Part shown: in pieces, positions 55,643 to 64,000 of the stretch | How the letters are laid out: each line of letters begins with the position of its first letter | How positions within the stretch are numbered: the stretch's first letter is position 1 | From: Lentzea californiensis | GTDB taxonomy: Bacteria > Actinomycetota > Actinomycetes > Mycobacteriales > Pseudonocardiaceae | Reading direction: 5' to 3' | Assembly (NCBI RefSeq): GCF_024648825.1 | Contig: NZ_JANBBE010000005.1 | Span: 434,001 to 498,000 of the forward strand | Length of the DNA: 64,000 nt | Notes under the pieces: generated by a model | The model's input: the letters and a program-made list of their open reading frames with translations, nothing else | Told to the model about the DNA's origin: nothing | Databases searched by the model: none | Translations under genes and position numbers: made by a program

Positions 55643-57442
55643 GTGGTAGCGCCAGAATCGGAGAAGCCTGTCCGCAAGAACGCGGTCCCGCTCGCCGTGC
55701 GCCTGTACGGCAAGGAACTGCGGCGCCACGGGTTCATGACCATCGGCGCACTCGTGTTGCCCGCGCTGGGCGTCACGTGCCAGCTCTACCTCGCACCGTT
55801 GGCGGTGGGCGGGCTTGTGGGAAAGCTTGCGGGTGGTGGCGACACGGGCCTGAGCACCGTGCTGCCGTACGTGCTGGCCTTCGGCGGTTTCATGCTGCTG
55901 TCGGAACTGTTGTGGCGCATCGGGCTGCACTGCCTCAACCGCGTGGACGGCCGCGGGATCGAGAACCTGTCCGCGTTCGCGATGGACGAGCTGCTGGGGA
56001 AGGACGCGGCGTTCTTCCACGACAACTTCGCCGGGTCGCTCACCAAACGGGTGCTGAGCTTCGCGTTCCGCTTCGAGGACTTCGTGGACACGCTGGCGTT
56101 CAAGATCTTCGCCAACGTCATCCCGCTGGGTTTCGCCTGCGTCGTGCTGTGGAGCTACAACCCGGTGCTCGTCGCCGTGCTGATCGGCCTGATCCTGGTC
56201 ACGGGATGTGTGGTCGCACCGCTCATCCGCCACCGCCAGCGGCTGGTCGACCAGCGCGAGGCCGCCATCGCCGAGGTGTCCGGCCACGTCTCGGACACGC
56301 TCACGAACATGGAGACGGTACGGGCGTTCGCGGCCGAGCGGCGTGAGGGCGCGGAGCACCGGACCCGAGCCGCCAGGCAGCGAAGGCTGACACTGCGGTC
56401 GTGGGACTACAACAACCTGCGCATCGACACCGTGATCGCGCCGCTGTCCGTGCTCACCAACGTGCTCGGCCTCGTGGTCGCGATCGGGGTCAGCGACGGG
56501 CTCGGCGTGGAGGCGATCGTGGTGACGTTCGCCTACTTCGGGAACGCGACGCGGATCATGTTCGAGTTCAACCAGATCTACCGGCAGGTGGAGAGTGCGC
56601 TCACCGAGGCGGCTCAGTTCACCGAACTGCTGCTCGACCCGCCGACCGTGCTCGACCCGCAGCACCCGGAACCGTTGCGCGTGAAGGACTCCCAGGTCCG
56701 GTTCGAGAACGTCGTGTTCACGCACGGCGGTGCCGAGCCGTTGTTCGACGGGCTCGACCTGGACATCCCGGCGGGCACGCGGATAGGCCTCGTCGGCCGC
56801 TCCGGCGGCGGCAAGACCACGCTCACCCGGCTGCTCCTGCGGCTGATGGACGTCGATCGCGGCCGTGTCCTCATCGGCGGCCAGGACATCGCCCGCCTCA
56901 GCCAAGGCGACCTGCGCGGCCTGATCGGGTACGTGCCCCAGGACCCGGCCATGTTCCACCGGACGCTGCGCGAGAACATCGCGTTCGCACGGCCGGGCGC
57001 GACCGACGCCGAGATCCACCGCGCCGCGCACGCCGCGCACGTGACGGAGTTCGTGGACGCGCTGCCCGGCGGGTTCGACACGATGGTCGGCGAACGCGGC
57101 ATCAAGCTGTCCGGCGGGCAACGGCAGCGGGTCGCGCTGGCCCGCGCCATCCTGCGCGACGCGCCGATCCTGCTGCTGGACGAGGCGACCAGCGCGCTGG
57201 ACTCGGAGAGCGAGGTGCTGGTCCAGGAGGCGCTGTGGCGGCTCATGGAGGGCCGCACCGCGATCGTCGTGGCACACCGGCTGAGCACGGTCGTGCGGAT
57301 GGACCGGCTGATCGTGCTCGACCGGGGCCGGATCGTCGAACAGGGCACCCACGCGGAACTGCTCGACTTCGACGGGACGTACGCGAAGCTGTGGCGTCAC
57401 CAGTCCGGCGGCTTCCTCGACGAGGCGGTCGGTACCCGGTGA
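55643..57442 (+). CDS. ABC transporter fusing membrane and ATPase domains (exporter type)
   Basis: 599 aa from the GTG at 55643, preceded by GGAGGGG. Residues 15-320: six-helix exporter transmembrane domain. Residues 350-590: ATPase with Walker A GRSGGGKTT, Q-loop VPQDPAMFHRTLRENIAF, signature LSGGQRQRVALARAI, Walker B ILLLDEATSALD and switch H in VAHRLSTV. Half-transporter that must dimerise; substrate unknown (drug, lipid or peptide). Earlier starts lack a ribosome site. Confidence 0.9.
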   Translation: MVAPESEKPVRKNAVPLAVRLYGKELRRHGFMTIGALVLPALGVTCQLYLAPLAVGGLVGKLAGGGDTGLSTVLPYVLAFGGFMLLSELLWRIGLHCLNRVDGRGIENLSAFAMDELLGKDAAFFHDNFAGSLTKRVLSFAFRFEDFVDTLAFKIFANVIPLGFACVVLWSYNPVLVAVLIGLILVTGCVVAPLIRHRQRLVDQREAAIAEVSGHVSDTLTNMETVRAFAAERREGAEHRTRAARQRRLTLRSWDYNNLRIDTVIAPLSVLTNVLGLVVAIGVSDGLGVEAIVVTFAYFGNATRIMFEFNQIYRQVESALTEAAQFTELLLDPPTVLDPQHPEPLRVKDSQVRFENVVFTHGGAEPLFDGLDLDIPAGTRIGLVGRSGGGKTTLTRLLLRLMDVDRGRVLIGGQDIARLSQGDLRGLIGYVPQDPAMFHRTLRENIAFARPGATDAEIHRAAHAAHVTEFVDALPGGFDTMVGERGIKLSGGQRQRVALARAILRDAPILLLDEATSALDSESEVLVQEALWRLMEGRTAIVVAHRLSTVVRMDRLIVLDRGRIVEQGTHAELLDFDGTYAKLWRHQSGGFLDEAVGTR

Positions 57443-57569
57443 CCTCGGCGGGATCACCCGATCCGGCGATCTCACGCCCTTCCCAGGCGCGCCGACTCGT
57501 CCGATGTGGACGCGACCGGCAGGCTGTCACGGCGTCGCGACTGGAACACGGGGAAGGAACGACGAGCGA

Positions 57570-57848
57570 ATGATTCGAATCATGCCCGCCAAGGACAAGC
57601 ACGTGAAGGTGACCTGGGCGCTGCCCCGGCACGAGCCGCCGGGACCGGTGAGCGTGGTCGGCGACTTCAACGGCTGGACGCCGGGAGCGACCGAGCTCCG
57701 CGCCCGCTCCAACGGCCGCCGCACAGCCGCGGTGGTCGTCCCGCGCGGCACGACGCTGCGCTTCCGCTACCTCGGTTCGGACGGCCACTGGTTCGACGAC
57801 TCGGACGCGGCGGCGCAAGACGACCACGGCTGCGTGATCACCGTCTGA
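57570..57848 (+). CDS. Small isoamylase N-terminal (CBM48-like) domain protein
   Basis: 92 aa stand-alone early-set domain: VKVTWALPRHEPPGPVSVVGDFNGWTPGATELRA, then LRFRYLGSDGHWFDDSDA. The FNGW motif is the hallmark of the isoamylase-N/CBM48 fold, which binds alpha-glucan. GGGGAAGGA precedes the ATG. No enzyme domain is attached; such short proteins are common and of unknown role in actinomycetes. Confidence 0.78.
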   Translation: MIRIMPAKDKHVKVTWALPRHEPPGPVSVVGDFNGWTPGATELRARSNGRRTAAVVVPRGTTLRFRYLGSDGHWFDDSDAAAQDDHGCVITV

Positions 57849-57883
57849 CGGGGCGCCTTGCGTTCGCGGCGCTGAGCGGTGGT

Positions 57884-58381
<498 letters not shown>

Positions 58382-58384
58382 GAA

Positions 58385-58417
58385 CGTGTGCGCCCGCGGT
58401 CAAGACGGGCGCACACG
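58385..58417. terminator. Perfect 12-bp hairpin
   Basis: Arms CGTGTGCGCCCG / CGGGCGCACACG, 9-nt loop, beyond the end of the trypsin-like gene on the minus strand and just after the SDR remnant. Confidence 0.75.
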
Positions 58418-58436
58418 GTGGGGTCGGACGATGGAG

Positions 58437-59609
58437 TCAGACGACGGGCGTGACGCCCCAGATCGCGTTCGCGGTGGCGAAGTCCTGCCACAGCAGGTCT
58501 GCGCCGGAGCCTCCGGAGATCATGCCCTTGGCGATCACGCCGGACGGGGTGGGCAGGACCACCGGGCCGCCGCTGTCGCCGGAACGGACGGCGATCACGT
58601 TGTCCTCCTGCCTGCTGCGCACCAGGCCGGTGTAGCACTCCCAGGTGCCGTACGCGTCGTGGCCGCAGTAGGAGGAGTTGCCCGCGTCGAGAACGACGTG
58701 GCCGCACAGCCAGGTGGTGGTCGCCGCCGACGAGCAGAGCTCCTCGCCGGTGAAGACTCCCTGCCAGCCGATCACGTGGCCGATGGAGGTGCCGGCCTGG
58801 ACGCCGGTGAAGATGTGGCTGTCGGCGCTGGCGGCGATGAGCAGCAGGTCCTGGCTCGGGTTCTCGTCGACGGCGGTGCCGACCGCGAGGGACTGGTTGC
58901 CGTTGCGCCAGGTCTGGCCCGGACGCCCGCAATGACCCGCGGTCAGCAGGTGTTTCCTGCCGCCGCGCCACACGCCGAAGCCGGCGCTGCAGGCCCAGCG
59001 TTCCTGGGCGACGAGGTAGCCGCCGCCGTAGAACGGCGAGGTGTCGTTGCTCCGTCCGGCCGGCCGCACGCGGTCCTGCACGACCACCTGCACCGGCGCG
59101 CCGACGTCGGGCAGGCCGGCCGACCGAACGCCCGAAGTACCGTCCACGCCCACGGTCAGGCCGCTGCCGTCGACGGCGATCGACACGCGGTGTGCCGGAC
59201 CGCCGGGGTGTGCGCGGAGGTGGTCGACCACGCGGTCGGACGCCGCCGTGAGCTCGGCGAGCGAGTACCGCGCCGGCAGGACCTCGACAGGGGCGGTGCG
59301 GCGGGCGTCGTCCACGGCCGTGCGCACGGCCGTGGGCACGGTGCCCTGGTACCACAGGCGGACGCCGCCGTCGTGCAGTTCCAGCCCCGCGAACCCGTGC
59401 CCGGCCTCGACCGCGCGGCGGATGCGGTCGGCAGCGGTGCGGGCCTTGTCCTGCGCCCTCATCGCGGCACGGTCGGCGGCGGGCAGGTTCTCGTAGGTGG
59501 TGTCCGGTGCGGGGGTGGGCTTGGGAGGTGCCGCGGTCGCGGTGGTGCTGCCGAGCGCCATGGCGGCCACGCCCAGCGCCGCGCAGAGCGAGTGTTTCCA
59601 GGAACGCAT
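58437..59609 (-). CDS. Secreted trypsin-like (S1) serine protease with propeptide
   Basis: 390 aa. The ATG at 59609 (GGAG upstream) opens a Sec signal MRSWKHSLCAALGVAAMALGSTTATA. Residues about 28-185 are a streptogrisin/alpha-lytic-style pro-region; the mature enzyme starts near 187. Triad H226 in LTAGHC, D254 in SQDLLLI, S346 in SGDSGGP; several Cys could form disulfides. Extracellular proteolysis. Confidence 0.87.
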   Translation of the reverse strand: MRSWKHSLCAALGVAAMALGSTTATAAPPKPTPAPDTTYENLPAADRAAMRAQDKARTAADRIRRAVEAGHGFAGLELHDGGVRLWYQGTVPTAVRTAVDDARRTAPVEVLPARYSLAELTAASDRVVDHLRAHPGGPAHRVSIAVDGSGLTVGVDGTSGVRSAGLPDVGAPVQVVVQDRVRPAGRSNDTSPFYGGGYLVAQERWACSAGFGVWRGGRKHLLTAGHCGRPGQTWRNGNQSLAVGTAVDENPSQDLLLIAASADSHIFTGVQAGTSIGHVIGWQGVFTGEELCSSAATTTWLCGHVVLDAGNSSYCGHDAYGTWECYTGLVRSRQEDNVIAVRSGDSGGPVVLPTPSGVIAKGMISGGSGADLLWQDFATANAIWGVTPVV

Positions 59610-59686
59610 CTTTCTGCTCCTCAGCGGGGGTTCGTCAGCCTCGGACGAGGTGACGGGGACCAGCTTCGAGCCGCTGGAAGACCGCT

Positions 59687-60325
59687 TTACGAAAGCTGAC
59701 GAAGGCGTCCGTTCGACGCCACCAGCGCGAACGGCTGCCGCGGATCGGCGCCCTCGGGGGACGCCGGTGGCGCGAGCACGACCGAGACGCCCCACACCAG
59801 CACGGTGTACGTCCCGCGCTCCGGCGCCTGCACCCGGATCCGCTGGACGTTGTCGACGGCCTCGCCGAAGCCCCGCTCGTCACCGTCGAGGACCGTCCCG
59901 CCCGGCGTGCGGAGCTGCAGGTACAGCTCGTTGACCAACCCGCCCACCCCCGGCGACGACGGAGCGTCCGTCCACACGGGAGTCACGTCGAGACGAACCG
60001 GTTCGACGTCGAACTCGTACCTCCGCACCTCCCCGGTACCGACAGCCGCCTCGGGATCGTCGGCGAACCAGGCCGCCGCGACCGAACGGCTCACGTCGAC
60101 CCGGCCGAACCCGCAGGGGTCGCGCAGCGGCACGGCACCGTTGACCAGGAACGCCTTCACCAGTGCGGCGGACGGCGTGTGGTGCGTGCGGAGTTCGGTC
60201 TCGTCTGGGGTGACACGATCGACGCCGGGGCGGCACTGTTCGTCGTCGCGCGCGACGAGACCAGCCAGACGGCCGCTTTCGCCCGGCTTCCCCGAGGCGC
60301 CAGTGCCTGGATCGTGATCGCCCAC
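59687..60325 (-). pseudogene. C-terminal remnant of subtilase (S8)
   Basis: Residues 50 onward resemble the part of an S8 peptidase downstream of the catalytic Ser: TPSAALVKAFLVNGAVPL, CGFGRVDVSRSV, then a P-domain-like beta region (VNELYLQLRTPGGTVLDGD, RIRVQAPERGTYTVLVWG). No Asp, His or Ser catalytic motif is in the frame or just upstream. Likely the leftover of a deleted protease gene beside the trypsin-like gene. Confidence 0.6.
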
Positions 60326-60352
60326 TGAGCGTTGAGCAGGTTGGTGCCCAGG

Positions 60353-61537
60353 TCACGAGCGCGGCGAGCCCAGCAGGCCGCGGGCGGCGAGGTTCTCCAT
60401 CAGCGCGGTGATGCCGAACGTCCAGTCCTCCGCGTCCTCGGCGGTGTTCACGACGTTCGTCAGCGCGCCCAGGCGGGGCGAGGAGATGCGGACGACGTCC
60501 CCGACCTTGTGCGTGAACCCTTCGCCGGGCTGGTCGCGGTCCTCGGTCGGAGCGAACATCGTGCCGGTGAACAGGACGAAGCCGTCGGGGTAGCGGTGGT
60601 GGGCGCCGAAGGCGTGGGACACGAGGTCTTCCAGCTCCCGGCTGATCTCGGAGACCGGGTTCACGCCGTGCAGCTCGAAACCGTCGGGGCCGGTGACGTC
60701 CAACGCGATCTCGGTGGCTTTGGCGTCCGCCAGGGTGAACCCTTCGTCGAAGAGCCGGAGGAACGGTCCGATGGCGCAGGAGGCGTTGTTGTCCTTCGCC
60801 TCGGTGAGCAGAAGGGCGCTGCGGCCCTCGAAGTCGCGCAGGTTGACGTCGTTGCCGAGCGTCGCGCCGACCGGGTTCCCGCGTGAGTCCACCACCAGGA
60901 CGAGCTCGGGCTCGGGGTTGTTCCAGGCTGATCGGGCGAGAACGCCGATGTCGGCTCCGAGCCCCACGGCCGAGAGCACCGGGGCCTTGGTGAAGATCTC
61001 CGGGTCCGGGCCGATGCCGACCTCGAGGTACTGCGACCACAGGCCCTCGGCCTGGAGAACCCTCTTCACCTCCGCGGCCTGGGCGGACCCAGGCTTCAGG
61101 TGGGAGATGTGACCCTGGACGATCGCGCCCACCTTCTCGCGAACTTCCTCGGCCCGCTTGGGATCCCCGTCGGCGCGCTCTTCGATGACCCGCTCGAGCA
61201 TGCTGCGGACGAAGGTCACGCCGGCGGCCTTGAGCACCTGCAGGTCGACCGGTGCCAGGAACCGGGGAACGGCACCGGCCGGGTTCGTCGTCGCGGCCAG
61301 CACATCCGCGAGCGGCCACGACGTGCCGCCTGGGTGGTTCCTGACGACCTCCAGCGCGTCCGGCCGCTCGAGCAAGGACGACACCGTCGACGCCAGCGGC
61401 GACAGGTCGACCACCTCGTCGCCGCAGATCGTCACGACCGAAGGGCCGCCGGCGTACGGGTCGAAGACCCTCGCGACGAGTGCGGCGACCGCTGCGTCCT
61501 GGGGGAGGACGTCGGCGGCGTGGAGTGAGATCCCCAT
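60353..61537 (-). CDS. Fumarylacetoacetate hydrolase-family protein
   Basis: 394 aa. C-terminal FAH fold: GPDPEIFTKAPVLSAVGLGADIGVLARSAWNNPEPELVLVVDSRG with the metal-binding E-x-E-D-type acidic residues (PEPELVLVVD), and GNDVNLRDFEG, FTLADAKATEIALDVTG. The N-terminal 120 aa are a family-specific extension seen in the dehydratase-like FAH subgroup (sugar-acid metabolism). ATG at 61537; an upstream ATG at 61576 is possible. Substrate unknown. Confidence 0.8.
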   Translation of the reverse strand: MGISLHAADVLPQDAAVAALVARVFDPYAGGPSVVTICGDEVVDLSPLASTVSSLLERPDALEVVRNHPGGTSWPLADVLAATTNPAGAVPRFLAPVDLQVLKAAGVTFVRSMLERVIEERADGDPKRAEEVREKVGAIVQGHISHLKPGSAQAAEVKRVLQAEGLWSQYLEVGIGPDPEIFTKAPVLSAVGLGADIGVLARSAWNNPEPELVLVVDSRGNPVGATLGNDVNLRDFEGRSALLLTEAKDNNASCAIGPFLRLFDEGFTLADAKATEIALDVTGPDGFELHGVNPVSEISRELEDLVSHAFGAHHRYPDGFVLFTGTMFAPTEDRDQPGEGFTHKVGDVVRISSPRLGALTNVVNTAEDAEDWTFGITALMENLAARGLLGSPRS

Positions 61538-61651
61538 GGAAAGCCTGCCTCTCGCACTGAATCGGCTCGATTTCAAGCGAAACCGCCCAAATCGATCACC
61601 AGTATGGCGACGTTCACATGGGCGATCACCCAGTTGACTTCTTCCCTCTTG

Positions 61652-61670
61652 TTAGGTGAGGCTTTCCTAA
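61652..61670 (+). promoter_or_regulatory. IdeR/DmdR iron box before dhbA
   Basis: TTAGGTGAGGCTTTCCTAA, 16 of 19 matches to the actinobacterial iron-box consensus TTAGGTTAGGCTAACCTAA. TTGACT at 61634-61639 could be the -35. Predicts iron-repressed siderophore synthesis. Confidence 0.82.
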
Positions 61671-61688
61671 GTCTGGGTGGAGGATGAA

Positions 61689-62456
61689 GTGGACGTAGTC
61701 GGGGTTGCGGGCAGGGTCGCCTTCGTCACGGGGGCCGCGCGTGGGATCGGGGCCGCCGTGGTGGACGCCCTGGTGGAGGCCGGAGCAACGGTCGCCGCGG
61801 TGGACGTGGATGCCGATCGGCTGGCCGGGCGGGCGGGGGACCGGGTGGTTCCTTTTGTTTGCGACGTAGGGGATCCGGCCGCGGTGGCAAGGGTCGTGGA
61901 CGACGTCGAACGCCGGGTGGGGCCTGTCGGGATCGGCGTGTCGGTCGCCGGCGTGCTGCGGCCGGGCGGGGTGTGCGAGACCTCCGACGAGGACTGGGCC
62001 GCGACCTTCGCCGTCAACGCCACCGGTGTGTTCACGGTGTTGCGCGAGCTGTCTCGCAGGATGGTTCCGCGCAGGGACGGCGTGCTGGTGACCGTCGGCT
62101 CGAACGCGTCCGGCGTGCCGCGCAAGGGGATGGCGGCGTACGCGGCGTCGAAGGCCGCTGCCACGATGCTCACCCGGTGTCTCGGGCTGGAGGTCGCGAG
62201 CCACGGCATCCGGTGCAACGTGGTCTCGCCGGGCTCGACGGACACCGACATGCAACGTCTGTTGTGGACGGACGACGCCGCGGCCGCCCAGGTGGTCGCG
62301 GGAGACCTCGAGGCGTTCCGCGTCGGGATTCCGTTGGGGCGCTTGGCTGATCCGGCCGACATCGCCGGCGCGGTGCTCTTCCTCGCGTCTGACCAGGCAC
62401 GCCACATCACGATGCAGAACCTCTTCGTCGACGGTGGCGCCACGCTCTGTGCGTGA
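61689..62456 (+). CDS. dhbA: 2,3-dihydro-2,3-dihydroxybenzoate dehydrogenase
   Basis: 255 aa SDR from the GTG at 61689, chosen for GGAGG 5 nt upstream; an earlier GTG at 61677 lacks one. TGAARGIG cofactor motif, SVAGVLRPG at the NNAG position and YAASK catalytic residues. Assigned as EntA/DhbA from the adjacent isochorismate synthase and AMP ligase rather than from sequence alone. Oxidises the dihydrodiol to 2,3-dihydroxybenzoate. Iron box upstream. Confidence 0.85.
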   Translation: MDVVGVAGRVAFVTGAARGIGAAVVDALVEAGATVAAVDVDADRLAGRAGDRVVPFVCDVGDPAAVARVVDDVERRVGPVGIGVSVAGVLRPGGVCETSDEDWAATFAVNATGVFTVLRELSRRMVPRRDGVLVTVGSNASGVPRKGMAAYAASKAAATMLTRCLGLEVASHGIRCNVVSPGSTDTDMQRLLWTDDAAAAQVVAGDLEAFRVGIPLGRLADPADIAGAVLFLASDQARHITMQNLFVDGGATLCA

Positions 62457-62495
62457 TCTTCGTGACGCTCCACCGGCCCTCTAGGCGCCGGTAAC

Positions 62496-62514
62496 TAAGG
62501 TTAGCCTAGCCAAA
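62496..62514 (-). promoter_or_regulatory. Second IdeR/DmdR iron box, before dhbC
   Basis: On the minus strand TTTGGCTAGGCTAACCTTA, 16 of 19 matches to the consensus. Lies 29 bp before the dhbC start, so dhbC has its own iron-controlled promoter. Confidence 0.78.
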
Positions 62515-62542
62515 CTAAGACGTCCTCGAAAGGGATCACGCC

Positions 62543-63733
62543 GTGTCCTTACCAATGCTGGCGCGACCGCGGCCGGTGCACCGTGCGGCCGACCTGCTCG
62601 CCGCCTACCTGCCGGGGTCGTTCTACTTCTCGTCGGCACGTGGATCGTTGCTCGCTGACGGCGTGCACGCGGTCGTGGACGCCCAGCACGGCAGCCGCGC
62701 GCTCGCCGCCGCGGAGCTGCTGGACAGGACCACCGGTGTGGAAGAACCCCTGGTGGTCGGCGCGATCGGCTTCCGGCACGACGCCGAGGCGAGTCTTGTC
62801 GTGCCCGCCGTCGTACGTCGTGCGGGTGCGCCCACCGCGGCCGAGCGGCCGGTCACGCCGTTCCTCCGCAGCTGGGACATCACGCCCAGACCCGAGCCTG
62901 AGGTCTATGCCCGCGGGGTGCTCCGCGCGCTCGACCTGATCGGCGAAGGCGCCCTGCGCAAGGTGGTGCTCGCCCGGTGCCTCGAGCTGGAAGCCGACGA
63001 GGCGGTGCCGGTGCCCGCGCTGCTGAGCCGTCTCGTGCACGCCGACCCGGCGGCGCACGCGTTCGCCGTCGACGTGAGCGCGCCCGGTGATCCCGCGCCG
63101 CGGACGCTCGTCGGCGCGAGTCCGGAACTTCTCGTCACCCGGCGCGGCGACACGGTCACCTCCAACCCGCTCGCCGGTTCCGTTCCCCGTGTCGCCGACG
63201 AAGGCGAGAACCGCCGCCGCGTCGCCGCGCTGCTGAAGTCCGAAAAGGACCGTGCGGAACACGCCTACGTGTCGGCACAGGTCGCCGAGGTGCTCGGCCG
63301 TTCCTGCGTCGAGCTGAACGCGCCCGCCGAACCCGTCGTCATCGGCACGCCGACCATGTGGCACCTGTCGACCACGGTCACGGGCAGGCTGGCCGACCCG
63401 GCCGATCCGGGCTCCTCGGCGCTGGCGCTGGCCGAGGCGTTGCACCCGACTCCGGCCGTGTGCGGGGTGCCGGTCGACCACGCCCGCGACGCGATCGCCG
63501 GCATCGAGGCGGCCGACCGCGGCTACTACTCCGGTCTCGTCGGCTGGACGGACGCGCGCGGCGACGGCGAATGGGTGGTGACGATCCGCAACGCCGAGGT
63601 GTGCGACCGGACCGTCCGGCTCTTCGCCGGAGCCGGGATCGTGGCGGGCTCCGACCCGCGGGCCGAGCTCGCCGAGACGTCCGCGAAGTTTCGCACCATG
63701 TTGCGCGCCTTGGGGTTGGAGGACGCGGTATGA
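62543..63733 (+). CDS. dhbC: Isochorismate synthase
   Basis: 396 aa of the chorismate-binding EntC/DhbC/MenF family. Signatures [47 protein letters not shown] and [10 protein letters not shown], ending [20 protein letters not shown] and [22 protein letters not shown] start after AAAGGGA. Converts chorismate to isochorismate, the first step to the 2,3-dihydroxybenzoate cap of catecholate siderophores. Overlaps the next gene by 4 bp (ATGA). Confidence 0.9.
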   Translation: MSLPMLARPRPVHRAADLLAAYLPGSFYFSSARGSLLADGVHAVVDAQHGSRALAAAELLDRTTGVEEPLVVGAIGFRHDAEASLVVPAVVRRAGAPTAAERPVTPFLRSWDITPRPEPEVYARGVLRALDLIGEGALRKVVLARCLELEADEAVPVPALLSRLVHADPAAHAFAVDVSAPGDPAPRTLVGASPELLVTRRGDTVTSNPLAGSVPRVADEGENRRRVAALLKSEKDRAEHAYVSAQVAEVLGRSCVELNAPAEPVVIGTPTMWHLSTTVTGRLADPADPGSSALALAEALHPTPAVCGVPVDHARDAIAGIEAADRGYYSGLVGWTDARGDGEWVVTIRNAEVCDRTVRLFAGAGIVAGSDPRAELAETSAKFRTMLRALGLEDAV

Positions 63734-64000
63734 GTGCGTGGCCGGCCGACTTCGCCGCCCGTTACCGGGCGTCCGGGCACTGGCGCGGGCAGACGTTCGG
63801 AGCGCTGCTGACCTCACTGGCGCAGGCCCACGGCGAGCGCACCGCCGTCGTGGGAGAGGGCGCGCGGTGGTCGTTCGCCGAACTGGACGAGCGTGCGCAC
63901 CGCCTCGCCGCCGGATTCGCCGCCCTCGGGATCGAGCCGGGGGAGCGGGTCGTCGTGCAGCTGCCGAACGTGCCGGAGTTCCTGTCCGTCGTGTTCGGGC
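63730..64000 (+). CDS. dhbE: 2,3-dihydroxybenzoate-AMP ligase, N-terminus (cut by window end)
   Basis: The ATG overlaps the dhbC stop. The 90 visible residues (WPADFAARYRASGHWRG, then GARWSFAELDERAHRLAAGF and GERVVVQLPNVPEFLSV) are the start of a DhbE/EntE-type adenylate-forming enzyme. It would activate 2,3-dihydroxybenzoate for a siderophore NRPS beyond the window. Confidence 0.85.
   Translation, partial: MSAWPADFAARYRASGHWRGQTFGALLTSLAQAHGERTAVVGEGARWSFAELDERAHRLAAGFAALGIEPGERVVVQLPNVPEFLSVVFG

Noticed and set aside
55586-57475. 629-codon minus-strand frame opposite the ABC exporter
   Set aside because: The plus strand has all Walker and signature motifs; the antisense frame has none.

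Overview
The window is high-GC DNA with GTG/TTG starts, ATGA/GTGA gene overlaps, Tat and lipoprotein signals, an IdeR/DmdR-type iron box and CebR-like operators. All of this points to a filamentous actinomycete, most likely in or near the Pseudonocardiales (Lentzea/Saccharothrix/Amycolatopsis-like). That placement is inference. I see no rRNA, tRNA, CRISPR array, transposase or replication origin, so it reads as an accessory arm of a chromosome.

Layout. 0-4.5 kb: the tail of an unknown protein followed by a large CHAT-protease-like protein. 4.5-7 kb: a lipoprotein and a divergent MarR/DoxX pair. 7-15.4 kb: organosulfur cluster A (binding protein, ATPase and permease of an SsuABC/TauABC-type importer, an adenylylsulfate-reductase-like flavoprotein, a two-cluster ferredoxin, a ROK repressor, a DszA/SnaA-type flavin monooxygenase and a divergent TauD-type dioxygenase). 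15.4-18 kb: MerR/B12-like regulator, SRPBCC protein and spore-photoproduct-lyase homologue. 18-20.4 kb: a NemR-like electrophile-stress regulon with three matching operators. 20.5-23.6 kb: MFS and EamA transporters with a LysR regulator. 23.8-31.5 kb: secreted glycosidases (GH63-like, GH30 xylanase) behind CebR-like operators, and a secreted subtilisin. 31.5-39.3 kb: ArsR/SulP (frameshifted), SDR, nitroreductase/HxlR, peptidase E, a frameshifted AfsR/SARP regulator and a small secreted protein. 39.5-44.5 kb: GH2 enzyme, FAD monooxygenase and TetR.

44.5-51 kb: organosulfur cluster B (GntR, ferredoxin, binding protein, permease, ATPase, flavoprotein fused to HEAT-like repeats). 51-55.1 kb: cluster C (TetR, permease, binding protein, ATPase, TauD). 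55-61.5 kb: an S24/S26-like protein, an ABC exporter, a small isoamylase-N protein, decayed AKR/SDR and subtilase remnants, a secreted trypsin-like protease and an FAH-family hydrolase. 61.6-64 kb: the start of an iron-regulated catecholate siderophore locus (dhbA, dhbC, start of dhbE).

The main theme is three separate sulfonate-type importers within 48 kb. Two of them are joined to an AprBA-like flavoprotein/ferredoxin pair, a combination I do not recognise from a characterised pathway. A second theme is that most local regulators sit on a clear inverted-repeat operator and appear to be translated from leaderless transcripts (a -10 hexamer 6-7 nt before the start codon).
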